Shown here piece after piece: positions 43,491-52,112 of a DNA stretch of 64,000 nt. How positions within the stretch are numbered: position 1 is the stretch's first letter; each line of letters starts with the position of its first letter. Origin of the DNA: DATAOG01 sp963798075 (GTDB lineage: Bacteria; Pseudomonadota; Alphaproteobacteria; Geminicoccales; Geminicoccaceae); contig CAWCRU010000038.1 of NCBI GenBank assembly GCA_963798075.1, positions 39,178-103,177 on the forward strand, in the 5' to 3' direction. The position numbers and the translations under genes are program-made. The notes beneath the pieces were generated by a model, which was not told the origin of the DNA, did not search any database, and saw only the letters and a list, made by a program, of their open reading frames with translations.

Positions 43491-44051
43491 ATGCGTCCGG
43501 GCAGCCGCGCCGCACTCCTCGCGCTTGGCCTCTGGCTCGCCTCGGGGTCGATCCAGCCGGCGGCCGCCGCCTCGGCGGTCGAGATCGATGCCGCGGCCGA
43601 GACCGCGCTGACCCGCTTCTTTGAGGAGGTGCCGGCCGGCCGCGAACTCGCCGCCAAGGCCGAGGCCATGCCGGTGTTCCCGCGCGTGGTCAGGCGGGGC
43701 TCGGGATCGGCGGCGAAGTATCGCGCGGGCGCGCTGCGCGCCGCCGGCGGCCGGACGCTTGGCTACTACAGCACCGTCGCGGCCTCGATCGGCCTGCAGA
43801 CCGGCGCCCAGGCGCGCTCCGAGATCATTCTCTTCATGACCGAGGACGCGCTCCGGCAGTTCCTCCAGACGAGCGACGGCTTCGAGGTCGGGGTCGACGG
43901 TTCGATCGCTCTGATCCAGGTCAGGGTCGCCGGCGAGATCAGCACCGCCTCGGCGCTCGACGAGCCGGTGATCGCCCTCATCTCCGACGAGCGGGGCCTG
44001 ATGGCCAGCCTCAGCCTCGAGGGCACCAAGATTACCAAGCTCGACAAGTAG
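43491..44051 (+). CDS. SYLF (Ysc84) lipid-binding domain protein
   Basis: 186 residues: signal peptide 'RAALLALGLWLASGSIQPAA', then the SYLF domain with 'EVPAGRELAAKAEAMPVFPR' and 'GYYSTVAASIGLQTGAQARS', followed by 'IILFMTEDALRQFLQTSDGF'. Members bind phosphoinositides or other membrane lipids; the bacterial forms are periplasmic or outer-membrane-associated and of uncertain role. The gene has its own promoter region with a CtrA-like site and converges on cobT. Confidence 0.85.
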   Translation: MRPGSRAALLALGLWLASGSIQPAAAASAVEIDAAAETALTRFFEEVPAGRELAAKAEAMPVFPRVVRRGSGSAAKYRAGALRAAGGRTLGYYSTVAASIGLQTGAQARSEIILFMTEDALRQFLQTSDGFEVGVDGSIALIQVRVAGEISTASALDEPVIALISDERGLMASLSLEGTKITKLDK

Positions 44052-44100
44052 TCGCGCGAGGAGGTCCGCCGGTGAAGCGGATCGGCGCCCGGATGCCGGG

Positions 44101-45987
44101 CTACGCGACGCGGGCCCGGCGCGGGCGCGGCTGCGGCCGCTGGTGCTCAAGGTCGAACAGCTCGGACAGCTCGCCGAGCATCGCACCGCCGAGCTGCTCG
44201 GGGTCGGAGATCGTGACCGCACGCCGATAGTAGCGGGTGACATCGTGGCCGATGCCGATCGCCAACAGCTCGACCGGCGAGCGGGTCTCAATCCAGTCGA
44301 TCACCTGGCGCAGGTGCTGCTCCAGATAGTTGCCGGGGTTGGCCGAGAGCGTGCTGTCGTCGACCGGTGCGCCGTCGGAGATCACCATTAGGATGCGGCG
44401 CTGCTCGGCGCGCGCGAGCAGGCGCTGGTGCGCCCAGAGGATCGCCTCGCCGTCGATGTTCTCTTTGAGCAGGCCCTCGCGCAGCATCAGGCCGAGATTG
44501 CGCCGGGCACGCCGCCACGGGCTGTCGGCGGGCTTGTAGACGATGTGGCGCAGATCGTTGAGGCGGCCGGGGTTCGGCCGCTTGCCGGCGCGCAGCCAGA
44601 GCTCGCGGCTCTGGCCGCCCTTCCAGCTGCGGGTCGTGAAGCCCAAAAGCTCCACCTTGACGCCGCAGCGCTCGAGCGTACGCGCGAGGATGTCGGCGCA
44701 CATCGCGGCGACCGCGATCGGTCGGCCGCGCATCGAGCCCGAGTTGTCGATCAGCAGCGAGACCACCGTGTCGCGGAATTCGGTGTCCTTCTCGAGCTTG
44801 AAGGACAGGGCGTGCTCGGGATTGACCACGACCCGGGCGAGACGTGCGGTATCGAGCAGGCCCTCGTCGAGGTCGAAGTCCCAGGACCGCGTCTGCTGCG
44901 CCAGCAGACGCCGCTGCAGCCGATTGGCGAGGCGGCCGATCATGCCTTGCAGGCGGCCGAGCTGCTGATCGAGCTGGGCGCGCAGCCGGCCGAGCTCGAC
45001 CGGGCTGCACAGCTCGCTCGCCTCGACGACCTCGTCGAACTTGGTCGTGAAGACGCGATAGGCGAGCGCGTCGCCGCCGGGCGGGATGTATTGCGGGGTC
45101 TGGAACGGGGCCTCGGTGTCGCCGTCGTCGTCGGCGCCGGGCGCATTGGCATCGTCCAGGCGATCTTCGGTGGCACCCGCCTGGGCAGCCTCGTCCGCGC
45201 TCGCCGCGGCGGCCTCGCTCGAGGACTGCTGCAGCGCGTCCTCGCCGGTGCCCTCGCCCGGCTGGTCGTCGGCGCTCGGGTTCTGCTCGTCCTCGGCGGC
45301 CTCGCTCTGATCAGGGTCTTGGTCGTCCGCCTGCTCGCCGAGATCCTCGGCCAGCCCGAGATGGGCCAGCATCTCGCGCACCCGGACGGCGAAGTCCTCC
45401 TGGCGGCCGAGCTGCTGGCGGAGTGCCGTCCAGTCCTGGCCGGTCCGGCTGTCGAGGACGCTGCGCCAGGCGTCCAGAATTTCGCGCTGCTCGCGCGGCA
45501 GGCTGAAGCCGAGCAGGCTCTCGTGGGCATAAAGCTCGAGCGCCTCGGCGAGGCCGGCCTCGCCGGGGTCCGACGCCGCCGCCGGCGGGCGGCGGCCGCG
45601 GGCGGCATGGGCGCTTGCGAGATTGCCGGCCACACCAGCCATGCGGCTGGCCCCGAGCGCCTCGACCCGGACCTGCTCCAGGGCATCGAACACCGCGCCC
45701 GCGAGCTCGCCTTGCGGATTCAGCCGCTTGTGCAGCTTGATGTCGTGATGGCGCAGGCGGAGTGCTGCGCCATCGGCCTCGCCGCGCACCCGTGCCACGT
45801 CCTGGTTGGCCATGGCCCGGCGCGGCACCGGCAAGGCGACGCTTGCGGGCTCGCCCGGCGGCGCGCGCTCGCGCCTGGCCTCGCCGGTGCGGAAGGTGAC
45901 GTTGAGCGCGGGTCGATGCGCCATCGCCCGGCAGGTCGCGGCGACCGCCCGCTGAAAGACCTCGAGCCGCTCCCGGCCGGCCGCCAT
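44101..45987 (-). CDS. cobT: Aerobic cobaltochelatase subunit CobT
   Basis: 628 residues, the usual length. A long acidic linker (about 210-300) joins the N-terminal part to a von Willebrand A domain with the MIDAS 'LLIDNSGSMRGRPIAVAAMC' near residue 412 and 'ILMVISDGAPVDD'. With CobS it forms the ATP-driven ring that works with CobN to insert cobalt into hydrogenobyrinate diamide during aerobic B12 synthesis. It follows cobS by 12 bases. Confidence 0.97.
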   Translation of the reverse strand: MAAGRERLEVFQRAVAATCRAMAHRPALNVTFRTGEARRERAPPGEPASVALPVPRRAMANQDVARVRGEADGAALRLRHHDIKLHKRLNPQGELAGAVFDALEQVRVEALGASRMAGVAGNLASAHAARGRRPPAAASDPGEAGLAEALELYAHESLLGFSLPREQREILDAWRSVLDSRTGQDWTALRQQLGRQEDFAVRVREMLAHLGLAEDLGEQADDQDPDQSEAAEDEQNPSADDQPGEGTGEDALQQSSSEAAAASADEAAQAGATEDRLDDANAPGADDDGDTEAPFQTPQYIPPGGDALAYRVFTTKFDEVVEASELCSPVELGRLRAQLDQQLGRLQGMIGRLANRLQRRLLAQQTRSWDFDLDEGLLDTARLARVVVNPEHALSFKLEKDTEFRDTVVSLLIDNSGSMRGRPIAVAAMCADILARTLERCGVKVELLGFTTRSWKGGQSRELWLRAGKRPNPGRLNDLRHIVYKPADSPWRRARRNLGLMLREGLLKENIDGEAILWAHQRLLARAEQRRILMVISDGAPVDDSTLSANPGNYLEQHLRQVIDWIETRSPVELLAIGIGHDVTRYYRRAVTISDPEQLGGAMLGELSELFDLEHQRPQPRPRRARVA

Positions 45988-45999
45988 CTTGGCCTGAGC

Positions 46000-47025
46000 T
46001 CAGATCAGGGTCGCGTTGGCGGTGCTTTCCGGCAGCTCGACGCCGAAGCAACGCTGGTAGTATTCGGCGATGATCGGCCGCTCGGCCTCGTCGCACTTGT
46101 TGAGGAAGGTCAGCCGGAAGGCAAAACCCAGGTCGCCGAAGATGCGCGCGTTCTCGGCCCAGGTGATCACGGTCCGGGGCGACATCACGGTCGAGATGTC
46201 GCCGGCCATGAAGCCCGAGCGCGACAGATCGGCAAGGCTGACCATGCGCGACAGCGTCTTGCGGTCATCGTCGCTCTGATAGTCCGGGCATTTGGCGAGC
46301 ACGATCTCGACCTCGGCATCGTGCTCGAGGTAGTTGAGCTGGGCGACGATGTTCCAGCGGTCGAGCTGGCCCTGGTTGATCTGCTGGGTGCCGTGGTAGA
46401 GGCCGCTGGTGTCGCCGAGCCCGACCGTGTTGGCGGTCGAGAACAGCCGGAACGACCGGTGCGGCCGGATCACCCGGTTCTGGTCGAGCAAGGTCATGCG
46501 ACCCTCGACCTCGAGCACGCGCTGGATCACGAACATGACGTCGGGCCGGCCGGCGTCGTACTCGTCGAACACCAGGGCCACCGGGTGCTGCAGCGCCCAG
46601 GGCAGCATGCCTTCCCGGTACTCGGTGACCTGCTTGCCGTCGCGGAGCACGATCGCGTCCTTGCCGATCAGGTCGATGCGCGAGATGTGGCTGTCGAGGT
46701 TGACGCGCACGCAGGGCCAGTTGAGGTGGGCCGCCACCTGCTCGATGTGGGTCGACTTGCCGGTGCCGTGGTAGCCCTGGATCATGACCCGGCGGTTGTA
46801 GGCAAAGCCGGCCAGGATCGCGAGAGTGGTGTCGCGGTCGAAGCGATAGGCGTCGTCGATCTCGGGCACGTACTCGGTGGTCTGCGAGAACCCCGGTACC
46901 TGCAGGTCGAAGTCGATGCCGAAGCTCTGTCGCACCGAGATCTTGATGTCCGGCGCGGCCGGCAAGTCCTGCAGACCGACCAGCCGGCTGGCCTCGGTCG
47001 CTGCCAAGTCACGCTGCACCGCCAC
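46000..47025 (-). CDS. cobS: Aerobic cobaltochelatase subunit CobS (AAA+ ATPase)
   Basis: 341 residues. Walker A 'QGYHGTGKSTHIEQVAAHL' near residue 85, Walker B 'ALVFDEYDAGRPDVMF', sensor 1 'FRLFSTANTVGLGDTSGLYH'. The N-terminus 'ISVRQSFGIDFDLQVPGFSQ' is specific to CobS. It assembles with CobT. The order DnaJ-like gene, cobS, cobT is conserved in alphaproteobacteria. Confidence 0.97.
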   Translation of the reverse strand: MAVQRDLAATEASRLVGLQDLPAAPDIKISVRQSFGIDFDLQVPGFSQTTEYVPEIDDAYRFDRDTTLAILAGFAYNRRVMIQGYHGTGKSTHIEQVAAHLNWPCVRVNLDSHISRIDLIGKDAIVLRDGKQVTEYREGMLPWALQHPVALVFDEYDAGRPDVMFVIQRVLEVEGRMTLLDQNRVIRPHRSFRLFSTANTVGLGDTSGLYHGTQQINQGQLDRWNIVAQLNYLEHDAEVEIVLAKCPDYQSDDDRKTLSRMVSLADLSRSGFMAGDISTVMSPRTVITWAENARIFGDLGFAFRLTFLNKCDEAERPIIAEYYQRCFGVELPESTANATLI

Positions 47026-47053
47026 TGTCTCCAGGATCGGTTGGGGCGAGCGC

Positions 47054-47647
47054 CTAGGTGAGGCGCTCGCGGTCGAGCAAGTAGGTATACGCCTCGTTAA
47101 TCAACTTCAACCGCTCCTCGGCCTTTTTGTCGCCGCCATGGAGGTCGGGATGGTGACGCTTGACCAGCTGCTTGTAGCGCGCCTTGAGCTCTTTGAGGGT
47201 GGCTTCGGGCGTCAGGTCGAGGACCGCGAACATGCGCTCGGTGCGGCCGAGCCGGGTGGGCCTGCGGTCCCATTCGGAGGCGCCGTGCGTGCCATTGATC
47301 CCGGCACCGCTCAGGAACACCTCGTATGGGTCCTGCCAGCGCCAGCCGTCGGGGTGGCGGGCCTCGCCGTTGCCGAGCGGCCAGGTTGGCCGGTGCCAGG
47401 TGACGTCCTCGCGCAGATAGGCCTCGATCTCCGACTGATTCATGCCGGCGAAGAAGTCCCAGGCGCGGTTGTAGGCGCGCACGTGCTCGAGGCAGAAGTG
47501 ATAGAACTCGCGCAGCCGGGCGCGCGAGCGGGGCGCGCGGTAGTCGCCGGCGCAGGCGCAGCCGGGCCAGTCGCAGCCCGGACGCTTGGCCTGCTCGTAG
47601 CCACTGCCCTCGAGCGCCAGTTGGCCGCGTCGTCGAAAGTCGGTCAT
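47054..47647 (-). CDS. J-domain (DnaJ-like) protein
   Basis: 197 residues with a C-terminal J domain (about 135-195): 'LDLTPEATLKELKARYKQLV', then 'KRHHPDLHGGDKKAEERLKL' with the HPD tripeptide that stimulates DnaK. The N-terminal 130 residues are unlike DnaJ and carry 'CDWPGCACAGDYRAPRSRA', a Cys-rich segment. It lies 28 bases upstream of cobS and probably shares its transcript. Confidence 0.93.
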   Translation of the reverse strand: MTDFRRRGQLALEGSGYEQAKRPGCDWPGCACAGDYRAPRSRARLREFYHFCLEHVRAYNRAWDFFAGMNQSEIEAYLREDVTWHRPTWPLGNGEARHPDGWRWQDPYEVFLSGAGINGTHGASEWDRRPTRLGRTERMFAVLDLTPEATLKELKARYKQLVKRHHPDLHGGDKKAEERLKLINEAYTYLLDRERLT

Positions 47648-48005
47648 GGATGCACTATGGCGACGCCGAGGCCCCAGAGCAAGACGACCCCTGGCCGAAT
47701 CCGCGGCCCGGGCACCAGGCGATCCTGAGCCTGGTCCGGCGGAACCGGGCGCGCCGTCTGGTCGGCTGCCCGACGACGGCCCTGATATGACCCCCGCCTA
47801 AGACATAATTCCGGCGAGCGGTCCGAGCACGGCATCGCCCTGGCGACGCGCTGCCGCACGGCGATCGAACGCCGGCCGACGTCCGCCAAGCGGCGGCCCG
47901 GGGCGCATCAGCGGCGGGCCTGGACGCGACCAAGCCGCCGCTCGTCGCCCCAGGCCGCAGGTCGGCTGGCGGCAGTCTACAGCTGATGGCCGGACGGTCG
48001 CCCGA
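47648..48005. other. Intergenic stretch, nothing recognised
   Basis: 358 bases between the J-domain gene and the XRE regulator gene. No credible frame, hairpin or known motif was found. The promoter of the J-domain/cobS/cobT operon must lie here. Confidence 0.4.
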
Positions 48006-48422
48006 CTACTCGTCGGGTTCGGTCAAGGCCCGCGCGAGCGCGCACATCGCCTCTTGGTGCTTGCGCACCGGGATACCGATGAAGTTGCGCGCCAGGTCCA
48101 GGAGCATGCGCTGCTGCGGGGTCGCTCGGAACGCCTTCTCGGAGCCGATCCCTTCGAAGAAGTAGCCCACCTCGACCCCGAGTGCCTGGGCGATGTTGTA
48201 CAGGCGACCCGAGGCGATCCGGTTGATCCCCTTCTCGTACTTGTGCGCCTGCTGATAAGTGACCCCGATCAGCTCCGCCATCTGCTGCTGCGTAAGCCCG
48301 AGCATGATGCGCCGCTCGCGCATCCGGGCTCCCACATGCCGGTCGACGTCCTGCGCGCGCGAGCGGCCAGGACCGGGGCTCGGGCTCGGCTTGACCATTA
48401 CTGTCGCCATCGTCTTCTCCAT
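48006..48422 (-). CDS. XRE-family transcriptional regulator
   Basis: 138 residues (133 if ATG 48407 is used). The helix-turn-helix is at about 33-85: 'MRERRIMLGLTQQQMAELIG', 'VTYQQAHKYEKGINRIASGR', 'NIAQALGVEVGYFFEG'. This is the short SinR/HipB-like architecture common in alphaproteobacteria. A start at ATG 48407 has 'ggagaagacg' upstream. The upstream region is AT-rich, which suggests regulated expression. Confidence 0.9.
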   Translation of the reverse strand: MEKTMATVMVKPSPSPGPGRSRAQDVDRHVGARMRERRIMLGLTQQQMAELIGVTYQQAHKYEKGINRIASGRLYNIAQALGVEVGYFFEGIGSEKAFRATPQQRMLLDLARNFIGIPVRKHQEAMCALARALTEPDE

Positions 48423-48753
48423 CCCTCACAACTGGGCGAACCGCTGGCGCGGGCCACATCGCCCCTGAGCGCCGCCATCGGACGCCGTCGGTGAGCAGGC
48501 CGTGGTCCCATGCCTCTTCTACTCGAAGTTAGATGCAACATATTTCGAAATCGTAAAGCGATAACAACTCTGCTCTGATACGCCTATTACGGGCTTGCAC
48601 CCGAGCGAGACACGTATATCGACGCTACCCGACGGCTACCATTACGCGCATCGCCGGGCAAGTAGCACGAGCGGCCTTGGTTGGATCGCGGGATTGCGCG
48701 ATGCTTGTCCGGCCCGCTCCGGCCGATGCCGGTCTCGCAACGGAGGTCCCGCC
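48423..48753. other. Low-GC divergent control region
   Basis: 331 bases between the XRE gene (minus) and bolA (plus), with an AT-rich core at 48520-48600 unlike the surrounding GC-rich DNA. It should carry both promoters; several weak -10-like hexamers exist but none could be chosen with confidence. Confidence 0.4.
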
Positions 48754-49057
48754 ATGCGCGTCACCGCTGCCATCCGCGAGCGTCTGACCACGGCGCTCGC
48801 GCCGACCCGGCTCGAACTGGTGGACAACTCCGCGCGCCACGCCGGTCATGTCGGAGCTCGCCCGGAAGGCGAGAACTCACTTCCGGCTGACGATCGTCGC
48901 CGCCGCCTTCGCCGGAAAGAACCGCATCGAGCGCCAGCGCCTCGTGTTCGCCGCGCTCGGCGATCTGCTGCAGAGCGATATCCACGCGCTCTCGATCACC
49001 GCCTTGACCCCGGCCGAGGCCGGTCCTGCGCCGGTTCCGCCGCAGAGCCACCGGTGA
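48754..49057 (+). pseudogene. bolA: BolA family protein, frameshifted
   Basis: 'MRVTAAIRERLTTALAPTRL', 'ELVDNSARHAGH' and 'ARPEGE' form the first half. After an extra A at 48874-48875 the second half reads 'THFRLTIVAAAFAGKNRIER', 'QRLVFAALGDLLQSDIHALS' and 'ITALTPAEA', as in BolA/IbaG. BolA partners monothiol glutaredoxins in iron-sulfur traffic. 'cggaggtcccgcc' precedes ATG 48754. One base separates this from an intact ~100-residue gene. Confidence 0.8.
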
Positions 49058-49450
49058 ACCAGCGCGGATAGTGCTGACGCACGATCTCGCCATCTCTCGC
49101 CAAGGCATGGCAACTGTCGAGATGGCGCGGTGGCCGCTCGGTCTCCAGGCTCGGCTCATGTCGCGCCCACCATACATAAGTGGTCTGATGGGCCGTGGTC
49201 GCAAGCGGCCCCAACAATTCGACAAGATTGGTGCAGCCGCGGATGCCGCCCAGTCGCCGCTGCACCTCGCGTCGCCAGCGCGGACCGATTGGGAGCCCCG
49301 CGAGGACCGCGAACGCCGGCGTGATGGCCGCGCAGACCGCGAACGGCCCCGCTGCCGTGGCCGCCTCGGCGGCAATCACCGTCAGATCGTCGTCGAGGTC
49401 GGACGCAGCCCCATGTCGTGGATCGGCGTTCGCGCGGCGGCGGGCGTCAG
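48996..49450 (-). pseudogene. DUF2889 gene fragment
   Basis: The frame ending at 48996 holds 'EAATAAGPFAVCAAITPAFA', 'RLGGIRGCTNLVELLGPLAT' and 'HLDSCHALARDGEIV', the C-terminal half of DUF2889. Just upstream, in another frame, is 'PIHDMGLR' (compare the family's HDMWLRL). The N-terminal third is absent before the ppa gene begins. Its 3' end overlaps bolA by 62 bases. Confidence 0.6.
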
Positions 49451-49494
49451 CGCCGCGCCGGCGTCCTCGGCGGCGGCAGCCGGCCCGGCGCCGC

Positions 49495-50025
49495 TCACGG
49501 CTGGCTGGCCCGCGCGATCGCCTCGCGGATCAGCCGATGCGCCTCGTCGGCATCGCGCCAGTTGCCGACCCGGACCCATTTCTCGGGCTCGAGGTCCTTG
49601 TAGTGCTCGAAGAAATGACGGATCCGCTCGAGATCGATCTCGGGCAGATCGCGCCAGCTGTGCACCTTGTCGTAGATCCGGGTGACCCGCGGGATCGGCA
49701 CCGCCAGGATCTTCTCGTCGCCGCCGGCCTCGTCCTCGAGCTCGAGCACGCCGATCGGTCGCACCGGCAGCACCGCCCCGGGCTGGACCGGCAACCGGCC
49801 GACCACCATGACATCGATCGGATCGCCGTCCGCGGCCAGCGTATGCGGCACGAAGCCGTAGTTGCAGGGGTAGAACATGGTCGTATAGAGGAAGCGGTCG
49901 ACGAAGATCGCGCCCGACTCCTTGTCGAACTCGTACTTGATCGGATCGGAGCGCAACGGCACCTCGACGATCGCGTTGACCTCGTAGGGCGGGTTGGCAC
50001 CGCTCGGCACCTTGCGAATGTCCAT
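49495..50025 (-). CDS. ppa: Inorganic pyrophosphatase
   Basis: 176 residues, the usual family-I length. Signature 'ADGDPIDVMVV' (D-x-D-P-x-D) binds catalytic magnesium; 'KYEFDKESGAIFVDRFLYTT' and 'FYPCNYGFVPHT' line the active site. It hydrolyses pyrophosphate in the cytosol. ATG 50025 has 'gaggagaca' upstream. Confidence 0.97.
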   Translation of the reverse strand: MDIRKVPSGANPPYEVNAIVEVPLRSDPIKYEFDKESGAIFVDRFLYTTMFYPCNYGFVPHTLAADGDPIDVMVVGRLPVQPGAVLPVRPIGVLELEDEAGGDEKILAVPIPRVTRIYDKVHSWRDLPEIDLERIRHFFEHYKDLEPEKWVRVGNWRDADEAHRLIREAIARASQP

Positions 50026-50090
50026 GCCTGTCTCCTCGCGCTGGCGCGGCCGCGGCCGCAGCGTTGCACGAGCATAGGCCGGCGACGCGG

Positions 50091-50945
50091 TCACGGCCAT
50101 GCGACCAGCGGCGGCAGCGACATCAGGATCGCCTCGGGGTTGCCGCCGGTTCTGAGGCCGAACTGGGTGCCGCGGTCGTAGAGCAGGTTGAACTCGACGT
50201 AGCGGCCGCGCCGCTCGAGCTGATAGGCGCGCTCGGCCTCGCTCCAGCTCCGATCCATGTGGCGCTCGACCAGACGCGGATAGATCGCAAGGAATGCCTC
50301 GCCGACCGCGCGGGTGAAGGCGAAGTCGCGCTCGAGGTCGGTGTCCAGGTAGTCGTAGAAGATGCCGCCGACCCCGCGCGGCTCGTCGCGGTGCGGGAGG
50401 AAGAAGTACTCGTCCGCCCAGGCCTTGAAGCGCGGGTAGCGGTCCTCATCGAAAGCATCGCAGGCCGCCTTGAGCTGCTCATGGAACGCCGCCGTGTCAG
50501 CCTGGTCCGGGATGATCGGGTTGAGGTCGGCGGCGCCGCCGAACCAGGCCTTGGCGGTCTGGATGTGGCGCGTGTTCATGTGCGCCGGCGGCACGTGCGG
50601 CGAGCGCGGATGCGCAACCACCGAAATCCCGCTCGCCCAAAACCGCCGGCCTTGCCCGGCGCCCGGGATCTGGGCCGCGAACTGCGGGCTGAGCTCGCCC
50701 CAGACCGTCGACAGGTTGACGCCGATCTTTTCGAAGACGCGGCCGCGCATCGACGCCATGACGCCGCCGCCGCCACCCGGCCGGTCCCAGGGCCGCCGCG
50801 TGAACCGGCCGGCGGCGCGCTCGCCCCGATCGGTGCCGGCATGGCGGTCCTCGAGGTCTTCGAACGCCCGGCAGAGCCGGTCGCGCAGCGTCTCGAACCA
50901 GGCGCTGGTCGCGGCCCGCAGATCGGCCAGCTGGTCGTCGGACAT
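50091..50945 (-). CDS. hemF: Oxygen-dependent coproporphyrinogen III oxidase
   Basis: 284 residues. Blocks 'GGGVMASMRGRVFEKIGVNL', 'FWASGISVVAHPRSPHVPPA', 'HMNTRHIQ', 'RYVEFNLLYDRGTQFGLRTG' and 'EAILMSLPP' are typical of HemF. It converts coproporphyrinogen III to protoporphyrinogen IX in haem synthesis, using O2. It lies 12 bases after trmL on the same strand. Confidence 0.97.
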   Translation of the reverse strand: MSDDQLADLRAATSAWFETLRDRLCRAFEDLEDRHAGTDRGERAAGRFTRRPWDRPGGGGGVMASMRGRVFEKIGVNLSTVWGELSPQFAAQIPGAGQGRRFWASGISVVAHPRSPHVPPAHMNTRHIQTAKAWFGGAADLNPIIPDQADTAAFHEQLKAACDAFDEDRYPRFKAWADEYFFLPHRDEPRGVGGIFYDYLDTDLERDFAFTRAVGEAFLAIYPRLVERHMDRSWSEAERAYQLERRGRYVEFNLLYDRGTQFGLRTGGNPEAILMSLPPLVAWP

Positions 50946-50957
50946 CGCTTGCGCTCC

Positions 50958-51461
50958 TTATGGAAAGGCGTCGATCTGGCGCAACGCCTCGCCGGCCACC
51001 ATTGCAAGCGCGGTGACCACGTTCAAGGCGCGCCGACCGGCCACCATCGGCACCCGGACGCAGCGGTCGGCGCTGGCATGCACCTCGGCCGGCACGCCAG
51101 CACTCTCGCGGCCGGCGAGCAGAACGTCGCCCGGCCGATAGCGGGTCCGGTGATAGGCCGCGTCCGCGGCCGTGGTCAGCAGCACCAGCCGGGCGCGCCG
51201 GGCGCGGCGCCAGGCCTCGAAGGCGGCAAAGCTCGGGAAGAGCGTCAGGCTCGCCGCCGCCACGTAGTCCAGGCCGGCGCGGCGCAGGCGGCGGTCGTCC
51301 CAGACGAAGCCGCAGGGCTCGATCACCAGCAGCGGCAGGCCGAGGCAGGCCGCGAGCCGTAGCGCCGCGCCCGCATTGGCCGCGATGTCCGGTTGATAGA
51401 GCGCCAGCCGCGCGCCCGGGCCCGCGCGCGGTGCGACTTTTACGCCAGCCTGCTTGCGCAC
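50958..51461 (-). CDS. trmL: tRNA (cytidine(34)-2'-O)-methyltransferase TrmL (SPOUT family)
   Basis: 167 residues. 'LALYQPDIAANAGAALRLAA', 'CGFVWDDRRLRRAGLDYVAA', 'LLAGRESAGVP' and 'CVRVPMVAGRRALNVVTALA' form the knotted SAM site of TrmL (variants of NTGNIAR, GxEs and the RSLN loop). It methylates the wobble base of tRNA-Leu isoacceptors. GTG 51461 is the best start in frame. It is divergent from petA. Confidence 0.9.
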   Translation of the reverse strand: MRKQAGVKVAPRAGPGARLALYQPDIAANAGAALRLAACLGLPLLVIEPCGFVWDDRRLRRAGLDYVAAASLTLFPSFAAFEAWRRARRARLVLLTTAADAAYHRTRYRPGDVLLAGRESAGVPAEVHASADRCVRVPMVAGRRALNVVTALAMVAGEALRQIDAFP

Positions 51462-51530
51462 CGCGCGGGCCTCTTTTACATTCCGGCCGGTTTCCGAGGC
51501 TTCGGGCAAAGAGAACCTGGGCGGTGAACG

Positions 51531-52085
51531 ATGGCCGAACTGGCGGCAACTCGACCCGATCGCGCGGGCGAGGAGAGCACCCGGCGTGACTTTCTGTATC
51601 TCTTGACCGGGGCGACGGTGGCAGTCGGGACCGCTGCGCTGATCTGGCCGCTGATCGACAGCATGAACCCGTCTGCGGACGTCCTGGCGCTCGGCTCGAT
51701 CGAGGTCGATCTGTCGGGCATCGAGGAGGGCATGCGGGTGACCGCCAAATGGCGCGGCAAGCCGATCTTCATCGACCATCGTCCGGCCAAGGAGATCGAG
51801 GAAGCGCGCGCGGTCGACGTCAACACGCTGCGCGACCCGCAAACCGACGCCGAGCGCGTGCTCAAGCCCGAGTGGCTGGTGGTGATCGGCATCTGCACCC
51901 ATCTCGGCTGCGTCCCGCTCGGTCAAGGGGCGGGCGATCCGCGCGGCCAGTACGGCGGCTGGTTCTGCCCGTGCCACGGCTCGGTGTACGATACTGCCGG
52001 GCGCATCCGTCAGGGTCCGGCGCCGCTGAACCTGGTCGTGCCGCCCTATCAGTTCACCAGCGACGACGTGATCCAGGTCGGTTAG
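51531..52085 (+). CDS. petA: Ubiquinol-cytochrome c reductase iron-sulfur (Rieske) subunit
   Basis: 184 residues. An N-terminal anchor with a Tat-like start ('TRRDFLYLLTGATVAVGTAA') is followed by the Rieske cluster motifs 'CTHLGC' and 'CPCHGS' near residues 124 and 145. It takes electrons from ubiquinol in the bc1 complex. First gene of petABC, 28 bases ahead of petB. Confidence 0.97.
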   Translation: MAELAATRPDRAGEESTRRDFLYLLTGATVAVGTAALIWPLIDSMNPSADVLALGSIEVDLSGIEEGMRVTAKWRGKPIFIDHRPAKEIEEARAVDVNTLRDPQTDAERVLKPEWLVVIGICTHLGCVPLGQGAGDPRGQYGGWFCPCHGSVYDTAGRIRQGPAPLNLVVPPYQFTSDDVIQVG

Positions 52086-52112
52086 ACGGCGACCGCGACG
52101 GGCGGAGGGGAC

